From the NCBI GenBank assembly GCA_029721435.1, contig CM056584.1, forward strand, positions 14,829,739 to 14,893,738: 64,000 nucleotides of DNA, read 5' to 3'. The notes below the pieces were generated by a model, which had not been told where the DNA came from, did not search any database, and was given only the letters and a program-made list of their open reading frames with translations. Position numbers and translations under genes: made by a program. The DNA is from Gymnothorax reevesii. Lineage: Eukaryota > Chordata > Actinopteri > Anguilliformes > Muraenidae. Below are positions 58,095 through 64,000 of the stretch, one piece after another. The first letter of the stretch is position 1. The number at the start of each line of letters is the position of its first letter.

Positions 58095-61000
58095 AGCCAA
58101 ATCTCATTGTTAGGCAAAAATAACATCTTATAACTACTGACGAAAAATGTTTAATTGTTCTAGGGGTGGCTCAGAGATTTGGATTATATGAAGCTCGAGT
58201 GGTGAGGGGTGATTGTGAAGCATTATGACCTGCCTGCGTTTGACTCTGCCTTTCTTTATATCCAGGCCATCCTGTTCTTACAGCAGCTGCTAGACTTCCA
58301 GGAGACAGCTGGAGCGATGCTGGCCTCCCAAGGTAGCTTGACTGTAGACGGCCGGTCTCCTTTTCACCAGAATCTCCTGCTGCTCAGTATCACTGACCAC
58401 CTCCAGCACAGACCCACTGTATCACTGACTGCCTAGAACACTGACACACATTATACTAGCCACCTCCAGCATGTACTTTCTGTATTGCCCTCCACCTCCA
58501 GCGTAGACCCTCAGTACTACTGACCATCTCCAGCAACGACTCACTGTACCACTGACCTCCTCCAGCACTGAACCATAGTGTAACCATGGTATAACTGATC
58601 ACCTTTAGCCTGGACCCACAGAATCACTGGCCACCTCCACCACAAACCAGCAGTATTACTGACCACCTTCACCACAGATGCATGATATTACTGACAACCT
58701 CAAACACTGATCCACAGGGATACTGACCACCTGTAGCACAGACCGTATGAATGACCACCTCTGGTACAGGTCCACAGTGTCACTGGCCTCCAGCACAGAC
58801 CCTCAGTATCACTGATCACTGCCAGCACAGACCCACAGTTTTAGTAGCCACCTGCAGCACAGACCCTCAGTATCCCTTATCACCTGGAGCACAGACTCAC
58901 GGTATCACTGACCACCTCCACCACAGAGTTTCAATATCACAGACTACCTCTTGGAGACTGTATTGCTGACTAGCACTTAATTGCTATATCCTGCAATTTT
59001 GTTCGATTAACCACTGACTGGGGTTGGCTGATATTGGAGGTAGACTGCTGGTGCACCTCAGTGGTGCACAAAATTTCAGGATTTTTTTATTTTTTTTTTG
59101 AAGAAACCACCTTTCCTGTAATTTCATGGAAGAAATAGCTTTAGAATATCCACCCCACAATGAACAGAGGACCATGCCCAACCAGTGAATGCCTGCAAAG
59201 CTGCTGTTTGTAAGAGGAGAAATTGACCACAGATGTTTATGGAAGATCATTGCTTTGGCCCCTAATCCTGTGCCTGTGTTTTGCCACTGTAGGCCTTCCC
59301 TATCCCCCACCTCCCATTCCCTCTTCCCGACACTCTTTGGATTTCCTCTTAGTTTTGCTGAAGGGCCACTAGGGGGAGCCATCTCATCACTGGCCTGCAG
59401 TCGTTGCCTTTCACGGGTTTTGTTAAGCCCAAATTCAGTTACTTGCAAATGCCAGTCTTTGTTTTCTTAAGCAAAGGATAATCTTTGATGCTCATAGCTC
59501 AGCAAAATGTGAAAATGAATCAATTTGTTTGCCTATCAAAGTCTCTTTTTGTTTGAGTATCTCACATTTGGTCATGACCACTGTAATGCGCTGAAAAAAT
59601 GCGATGTCACGTTCGCTGGGGTTAACACTCACTTCCTTGATAATGGTTCATGCACACTGCATAGCAACACATTAACTCGTACACTTAACACTCGGCACAA
59701 AATTAATAACATGACGATGAAAATATACTGAGAGATTCTTTTTTTTTCTTTTGTAATGAGCATATTTTGGCTTTAAGATTGCTGAAAATAAAGCATAATT
59801 CTATGCATAGACAGGAGGGTCATGGTGATAAACACTGTGCAACATGCTGTGTAAGTTGTTCGGTTCGTTCGGCGTGAACCAGTTGCCATGGCTGTGGCAG
59901 GTTGAACTCTGAGTGACATCACGACTTTGGCAGTGCATAATGCATATATGAAGGCAATCATAGGGGTCAAAATGAAATTTCCAACAATTACCACTGGTGG
60001 CGCCATTTCTTTTCTCTCCAGGTCCTTGTGTATGATTGCCTGATGTGCTAGTGCAGGGGTGGCCAACCCTGGTCCTGGAGAGCCGCAGTGTCTGCTGGTT
60101 TTCAGTGCTACTTGATTGATGAATTAAAGCAGTTGATTACACCCTTCACCTATATCTCCTGGTGTCTTTGGTTTTCTCCACCCGATTAAAACCTAACTCA
60201 GCACACCCTCTGGCTCTACAGGACCTGCGTTATCCACCCCTGCCCTATAAACTGTTATCTGATACTCTGTCCTTCTACGTTGCCTGCTTTACAACTACTC
60301 TAAATATCCAACCACTTTGACAAATCTTTCACAACCTGCAAGTCTGCTTAATTGGCTCTAGGAGTCTTGTGGGTTGTTTCCTGCTAATTCCTTGATGGGC
60401 TCAAGTACCAAATTAATTGCTTGATTGCCAAATTAAGCCTGAGACACCAGGTGAGATCAGTTAAGTGAGTAATCAACTAATTTAATCCATCAGTCGAGTG
60501 CAAAGTAACACCAAGAATCAGCAGACACTGCGGCTCTCCAGGACCAGGGTTGGCCACCCCTGTGCTAGTGGTTAAAGGAGGTCAATTCTCCATGTTGAAA
60601 TGTGCACTTCCTGTAAGCAAAGAATCAGTAGTCTGCGCTTGCAACGCCTGGTCAGCGTACAATTTGCAGCTATAGTATTTGCTTTGCGTGAACATATACA
60701 TTTATGTCTTCAAAAAAAAAAAATAATACATTTACAGTTCCAAACTTGTAACTCACTTCTGTTGCCTGTAGCATGACCATGCAAAGGCAAAACCAGTTTT
60801 GCATGCTGAAACCATGGACTGTATACAGCCTATGGCTGATACCGCCATAGCACCACCCTCGGCAATGTTTGGACATTTAATTACGACCCCTCGAATAACA
60901 CAGCAAGTATTACTGCTAACAATAACACTGGTAAAAAAGTGAAGAAAGTATCAACATTGGTGCTGCAATCATTCCAGTTAGGCAGGCTCTATTTCGCTGT

Positions 61001-63695
61001 TATCAGTAGCAGTTATTAAATGTCATCAGTCGCATCCACTGCTACTGTGTCGTCTCCTTTGAAGTTGTACAGTGGGAGTGTTAACCCTGTCCAGTCCTCT
61101 GTTTGCTGTGCTGAATTGGCGCAGCTGTCGTAGCGCGGTCTCCATAGCAGCCTGCTCTCTCGTTCCCTCCCAAACGCACACCTGTACCCTCGTTCTCCGC
61201 CTGCTGTGTTCTGCACCCTGCTCTCTATCTTCTGCTTTCTTCCTCCTGAACCTTGCAGCCCTCTGCTCCCCACATCCTCCTTTCCTTGTCCTCCTCCGCC
61301 TCGCTCCCTCATTCTCAGGCTGTCATGGCTGTGCTGACTGTACTAATCTGACTTTCTAACCTGTTTTGCACTCTTCCTCTCTTCCTCTCTTCCCTCCTTC
61401 CTCTTCCTCTCTGGCTTCTGACTTGTAGTCCTTGGCGACACTTACAATATTCCCTTAGACCCCAGAGGTAAGCACGGCCCCTTTGATTGACTTTAAGAGG
61501 GGGTGGGGCTGTGGGGCAGTGTTGGCGTGTAAGGGGTGGGGTTGAGGGTCGGGAGTCGCCATGGCAGCCGTACGTTGGGGATGTCAAGTTCGCTTCTTCT
61601 AAGGGGATCTGACAACATCACGAACACTGCCAGCATCTCATTCTGTTTTGAGTTTTACCTTATACTTTTTTTTTTTTTAAGAAAAATTCTCTTATTTTTA
61701 CATTGTGAAGGGTGACGAGATGAATGTCATGGCTACGAAGTTTGTCTGTTTGGCAAGGGAGTGGTTTGTGCTGGCATTTTCAGGTTTGTCCAAGGAAGGT
61801 AGTGAGCCAGTAAACGTTCGAGGTAATCATACGACATGTAGTGTTGCGTGGGATATTTTTTTTTCTTACCGGCCATTAATTGAATTCTAATTTTTGGTAT
61901 TTGATCAATACAGATTAATAGCCTGCCAGGGTCTTGGGAACAACATTTTTCCACACTGATTATATCCACTTGTATTGGTGTGAGGTTCCAGAGGTGATTA
62001 CTAAATGTTAAATTCTCGGTAAGAAAGCATGACTTTATGACTGAACTGACCATTTTGTGTGATTTATTTATGTATTTATTTTTTTACAGAGAGCAGCTCG
62101 TCGGCGAGCAGCTACAGTTTGGAGTTCAGCCGCAGACTCCTCAGCACATACATCTGTAAGGCCGCTGTTCATTTTAAGTGTTTTTCACGTAGCCTTCTCT
62201 TTCATTAAATCTTCTGTGAACAGTGGTGTTCGCAGGATCAAATGTGACCTTTTCGTGAAAAACTCCACTTCTTCAGTCTTCCTCTTCCTCTTCTCATTTC
62301 TTTCTTTCCCTCTTTCCTTGGCTCTTTGTCCTTCCCTTGTTCCTCAGTTTTTTTTTTTCTCCTCTGTCGCCATTTCATTCACAGCGAATCAGAAACGCAA
62401 TGCTGTATTCTTTGACCTCAAGCTTTATTTTCTGTTTAATTGACACTGAGCCAGTAGATTAAATTTAGCCATTAGAAACTCTGTTTTAAGTGTGCCCATT
62501 AGACATGAAGTCAGCCCTGTACTTAGCTTCCAAGTTTTGCCTTTGAGAAACATCTGAGAAATTTAGTCGGATAAAAGCAGCTCATGGAAATGTTAGTACT
62601 TGGTAGCCTTTGAATTGTTGTGATGCCTCAGTCTGCCATGGCAGAGAAAATACAATATACCTCTTTGGTTTTGCGTACGGGTTTCCTTGGCAGCTGGGGG
62701 GTGGGGGTACCTAGGTGTCATCTTAGTGATTTGTAATCACGGAGACCACTGTGTTCTGCAGTGCAAAGATAATTGGGTAATGACGGGCTGTAATGAAGGG
62801 TTATGAGAGGAATCATTTTGTTTTTATGTTTTCCTCCAACAAGTTACTTTCTGTGAACCTGATTTGTGGAATTTAGTTGGTTTGAGTGCCATAAAGTATA
62901 ATTTCACTCATGCACTTCCTGTGGGGACCAGATCGAAGTCAGATGTGCGATAACTCAGATGACTGCACGCAATGAAATGTAAGCATGGCAACAGAAGCTG
63001 TTTGAAATGTCAAATGTGTAATTCATTAGGTTATAAAACATCTTGGAAATGCTTTACACAGTTATCAGATGTAAATTATTCGCATTCATTTTCAAAAACT
63101 ATCTCCGTTCGCGTCTCCAAACAGCTCTGCAAAGAGCCTCGAAGTATTCCGGGGCTGTGCCAGTTAACGTACAGAAGAGGATTTCATGCTCAAGATGTCA
63201 AGATACTGTTACAGTCTGTTTGCCAAACTATTTTTGTCTGTTAATTCTGTGGGAATGATGTGGTTTCCGCTCAGTCAGTCTGTATGGGTTTGATTTAGAT
63301 CAGCGGGAATGTATTTTTGTGAATAACACGCGGTAGTTATAAAGTCAGCGTTCTAATCGCTGTTGTTTCCAAAGCTAATTGGTTTGGTTTGAATTCCATT
63401 CTTGCGTACGAATGCGCTGGGCTGACCTTCCTGTTGCAATGGCTTTGTTTTCCTGCAGTCAGAGATGTTGAGAGTGAATGTTGGCTGTCCTGGGTGTGGC
63501 TTTGTGTCAGGGCTGTAGGTGTAGTCACTGGTCAGCCAATAGCTGCTCTCTTACCCTGATGACTGTTCTCGCAGGCAAAGTTTTGGGGAACCTGCAGCTA
63601 AATCTCCTCAGCAAGTCCAAAGTGTATGAGGACTCCGCTCTGAGTGCCATCTTCCTCCTCAACAACTACAACTACATCCTCAAGTCCCTGGAAAA
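43925..63695 (+). CDS. exoc7: Exocyst complex component 7 (Exo70), 5' about three quarters
   Basis: Exo70 is the exocyst subunit that binds PI(4,5)P2 and small GTPases and tethers secretory vesicles to the plasma membrane. Sixteen coding exons are visible (listed separately), all GT-AG, all phases consistent, summing to 1,736 nt (about 578 codons) if every optional exon is used. The translation follows vertebrate EXOC7 nearly residue by residue: an N-terminal coiled-coil region ([44 protein letters not shown]), a linker with [17 protein letters not shown], then the helical rods ([111 protein letters not shown]). The last 155 or so residues, with the membrane-binding C-terminus, lie beyond the window. 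Start chosen at the first ATG of [20 protein letters not shown]. Confidence 0.97.
44074..44146. repeat. Hairpin in EXOC7 intron 1
   Basis: Two 24-base arms (44074-44097 and 44123-44146; GCCAACTC...GGGGCG against CGCCCC...GAGTTGGC) with few mismatches around an A-rich loop. Possibly a small foldback MITE. Confidence 0.7.
46150..46640. mobile_element. Repeat with three tandem units, EXOC7 intron 1
   Basis: A GC-rich hairpin-like head (GCGGCTGC...GCGGCCGC near 46160-46200) leads into three units of about 150 bp, each with ACAGGCTG-AATTTT, GATTACTTTCAT-TTTGG, ACTTATG-CACCTA and GCGACAG/GTATTGGC words (start near 46229, 46390, 46540). Architecture like the other hairpin-headed repeats in the window. 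Confidence 0.6.
46792..46857 (+). CDS. exoc7: EXOC7 exon 2
   Basis: 22 codons, [20 protein letters not shown] to GM; acceptor TCTCCTTAG, donor ATG|GTGAGA; phase 0 on both sides. Confidence 0.96.
47115..47225. mobile_element. Short CCCCCGC/GGGGG-ended repeat with CCGT words
   Basis: ATCCCCCGCCGCGCG at the left and GCGGGGGATATT at the right form inverted ends. CCGTCTGTCCGTACGGAC lies between. Intronic. Confidence 0.5.
47356..47540 (+). CDS. exoc7: EXOC7 exon 3
   Basis: 185 bp; [20 protein letters not shown] through [19 protein letters not shown]. Acceptor TCCTGCAG, donor GG|GTGAGA; ends in phase 2 (GG+A). Confidence 0.97.
47885..48010. mobile_element. Short repeat with CCGTCCGCG tract, EXOC7 intron 3
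   Basis: AGCTCGCTAGGACGAG head, GTCCGCGTCCGTCCGCG tract and GGCGAGCTTTG tail. A fragment of the hairpin-headed repeat type. Confidence 0.4.
48212..48317 (+). CDS. exoc7: EXOC7 exon 4
   Basis: 106 bp; [20 protein letters not shown] through [12 protein letters not shown]. Acceptor GTATTTCAG, donor GTG|GTAATG. Confidence 0.96.
48430..48652 (+). CDS. exoc7: EXOC7 exon 5
   Basis: 223 bp; [20 protein letters not shown] through [12 protein letters not shown]. Acceptor TTTTTCAG, donor CAGG|GTAACT; ends in phase 1. Confidence 0.97.
49723..50207 (+). mobile_element. tRNA-derived SINE in EXOC7 intron 5
   Basis: The head has an A-box-like TAGCTCACATGGTTAAGGC and a B-box-like GGTCGCGATTCGAGCCCC. The tail is A-rich (AAAAAAAAAGAAAAAA). 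It is flanked by a perfect 9-bp duplication CTTCATCTC at 49714-49722 and 50208-50216. Length 485 bp, so the body between head and tail is long for a tRNA SINE. Confidence 0.92.
50295..50462 (+). CDS. exoc7: EXOC7 exon 6
   Basis: 168 bp; [20 protein letters not shown] through [14 protein letters not shown]. Acceptor CTCTGCAG, donor CCAG|GTCAGA; phase 1 in and out. Confidence 0.96.
51072..51083 (+). CDS. exoc7: EXOC7 12-nt microexon (candidate)
   Basis: TCTACATTCCAG between a strong pyrimidine-rich acceptor (CCTCCCCTCCCTCTAG) and donor GTAAAG. Phase 1 in and out, so it inserts V-Y-I-P exactly at the KRP|GTIRKAQ junction without disturbing the frame. Its size and position suit a regulated, possibly neural, microexon. 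Transcript evidence is needed to be certain. Confidence 0.65.
52251..52693. mobile_element. Tc1-derived MITE in EXOC7 intron
   Basis: 443 bp bounded by TA (52249-52250, 52694-52695), with inverted ends CAACCCCAATTCCACAAAAG and the complement of a near-match. The ends resemble those of the 31049-32641 Tc1-like family, but there is no transposase, so it is a non-autonomous derivative. Confidence 0.88.
53166..53258 (+). CDS. exoc7: EXOC7 exon 7
   Basis: 93 bp; [20 protein letters not shown] through GGSNLTPLE. Acceptor ACATTAAAG (purine-rich, weak), donor GAAG|GTAACT. Confidence 0.95.
53844..53912 (+). CDS. exoc7: EXOC7 cassette exon (HDHDL)
   Basis: 69 bp, phase 1 in and out; [20 protein letters not shown] and FA. 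It corresponds to the GHEHDFRVKHLSEALNDKHG segment that some mammalian EXOC7 isoforms include. Acceptor CACCCGCTAG, donor CG|GTGAGT. Being frame-neutral, it can be skipped. Confidence 0.88.
54813..55103. repeat. Foldback element in EXOC7 intron
   Basis: CAGGCCTACCAAAG at 54813 pairs with CTTTGGTAGGCCTG ending at 55103. Further matching words run inward (GCACGGC with GCCGTGC, AGAGACGAAC-type with GGAGACAAAC-type). The whole stretch can fold into an imperfect long stem. Confidence 0.55.
55503..55648 (+). CDS. exoc7: EXOC7 exon (DDVLDIEID)
   Basis: 146 bp; [20 protein letters not shown] through [13 protein letters not shown]. Acceptor CCCTCTCCAG, donor CAG|GTCTGA; ends in phase 0. Confidence 0.97.
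56435..56587 (+). CDS. exoc7: EXOC7 exon ([10 protein letters not shown])
   Basis: 153 bp; [20 protein letters not shown] through [13 protein letters not shown]. Acceptor TTCCTGCAG, donor CAG|GTATGT. Confidence 0.97.
56605..56795. repeat. 32-bp minisatellite just after an EXOC7 splice donor
   Basis: Units of 32 bp (TCCACTCCGCTCTTGATATG + GGTGGGGCCAAG) start at 56605, 56637, 56669, 56701 and 56733, with a variant at 56765. The variant contains CTGCAG|GTATGGGTGG, similar to the real exon end at 56587. Confidence 0.95.
57150..57248 (+). CDS. exoc7: EXOC7 exon ([11 protein letters not shown])
   Basis: 99 bp; [20 protein letters not shown] through EEFADSIK. Acceptor GGTTTCTAG, donor AAG|GTAGGC. 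Confidence 0.97.
57378..57440 (+). CDS. exoc7: EXOC7 exon (NDPDKEYN)
   Basis: 63 bp; [21 protein letters not shown]. Acceptor CGCTCAG, donor AAC|GTAAGG. The segment agrees fully with the vertebrate protein. Confidence 0.97.
58040..58091. repeat. (CA)n microsatellite
   Basis: CA run of about 50 bases in an EXOC7 intron. Confidence 0.95.
58266..58332 (+). CDS. exoc7: EXOC7 exon ([11 protein letters not shown])
   Basis: 67 bp; [22 protein letters not shown]. Acceptor TATATCCAG, donor CAAG|GTAGCT; ends in phase 1. Confidence 0.97.
58375..58960. repeat. Degenerate minisatellite of about 40-45 bp
   Basis: Many diverged units with the word order CAGTATCACTGACCACCTCC + AGCACAGACCCA. It starts about 40 bases after the exon end at 58332. 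Confidence 0.85.
60054..60562. mobile_element. hAT-type MITE in EXOC7 intron
   Basis: 509 bp with long inverted ends (CAGGGGTGGCCAACCCTGGT and its complement, extending over 40 bp) and a perfect 8-bp target duplication TGCTAGTG (60046-60053 and 60563-60570). The 8-bp duplication and CAGGGG ends indicate the hAT superfamily. Confidence 0.93.
61429..61467 (+). CDS. exoc7: EXOC7 39-nt cassette exon
   Basis: Encodes [13 protein letters not shown], phase 1 in and out. The same 13 residues occur as an optional insert in mammalian EXOC7. Acceptor CTGACTTGTAG preceded by a long C/T-rich tract (about 61360-61410); donor AGAG|GTAAGC. Confidence 0.9.
62090..62155 (+). CDS. exoc7: EXOC7 exon ([13 protein letters not shown])
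   Basis: 66 bp; [22 protein letters not shown] plus T of the next codon. Acceptor TTTTTTACAG, donor ATCT|GTAAGG; phase agrees with the next exon (T+GC = Cys). Confidence 0.95.
63575..63695 (+). CDS. exoc7: EXOC7 exon ([12 protein letters not shown]), last in window
   Basis: 121 bp; [20 protein letters not shown] through [10 protein letters not shown]. Acceptor TTCTCGCAG, donor AA|GTAAGC; ends in phase 2. The next exon is not in the remaining 305 bases. Confidence 0.97.
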
Positions 63696-64000
63696 GTAAG
63701 CACCACTATTTGCACGCGCGCCGTGAGGACGGCGAATGCATGAGAAATGACTTCAGAATGTGCAGTCTTTGTGCAATGTCATGATAGGGACAGCTCTGGG
63801 CTCAGGGTGGACACATTGATTCTGTACTTGTAGTGGAGTGATACTCAGCTCATGGACAGAAACTCCCAGGTTCTGAAAGTCGATGTCCTTCCCACGTTTT
63901 GGTTCCAGTCAGTTGGCTTTACTCATGAGAACTGCAGGTAGAAGTAGTTACTGATATCGGCCGGGTGCATCAACTCTCTCCATTGTAGAGAAAAGGACCC

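Noticed and set aside
61072..61359. Open frame in the EXOC7 intron before the 39-nt exon
   Set aside because: It runs through a C/T-rich tract that serves as polypyrimidine context. Translation is Cys/Ser/Pro low complexity.
1..64000. Search for CRISPR arrays, operons, tRNA or rRNA genes
   Set aside because: None found. Tandem repeats here are minisatellites without spacers, and tRNA-like boxes occur only inside SINE-like or palindromic elements.

Overview
The window reads as genomic DNA of a ray-finned fish, most likely a teleost. It contains a vertebrate EXOC7 gene with short GT-AG exons, several Tc1-like transposons, a tRNA-derived SINE, a hAT-type MITE, long TG/CA microsatellites and a Ty3-type LTR retroelement. 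No bacterial or viral gene organisation is present. No species can be named from the sequence alone.

Layout. 0-10.5 kb is gene-poor and repeat-rich. It holds a nest bounded by long inverted arms (513-960 and about 5920-6469) with a 5'-truncated Tc1 copy, a 32-bp minisatellite, an element with perfect 13-bp inverted ends and a solo LTR inside that element. One small single-pass membrane protein candidate (94 aa, minus strand) lies at 8782-9066. 11.4-29.1 kb carries a phase-consistent chain of exons for a long coiled-coil protein, possibly of the rootletin/CEP250 kind. Its main exon is a tandem array of 666-bp (222-aa) coding units. That exon and the exon before it occur twice because of a segmental duplication about 9.4 kb apart. 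The 5' end (an in-frame stop in a candidate first exon) and the 3' end (a premature stop followed by a decayed unit) make its integrity doubtful.

29.2-39 kb: an LTR fragment, then a two-exon P-loop GTPase gene (30814-34666) with a Tc1-like element in its intron. Seventy bases after its stop codon a truncated Ty3-type retroelement begins (LTR, tRNA-Pro-type primer site, then frameshifted gag, protease and integrase with no reverse transcriptase between protease and integrase). It abuts a second, inverted copy of the 4.3-kb element. 39-43.6 kb has no gene. It holds a 3-copy tandem repeat and a 1,043-bp element that is close to a perfect whole-length palindrome.

43.9 kb to the window end is EXOC7 (exocyst subunit Exo70), plus strand. 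Sixteen coding exons are visible, including a 12-nt microexon (51072-51083) and two cassette-like exons (53844-53912 and 61429-61467). All exon phases agree, and they give about 578 codons before the gene leaves the window. Its introns carry a SINE with a 9-bp target duplication, a Tc1-type MITE, a hAT MITE with a perfect 8-bp target duplication, minisatellites and several hairpin-headed repeats with (CCGT)n tracts. EXOC7 is the only gene whose identity is certain. The GTPase is a confident coding gene of uncertain function.
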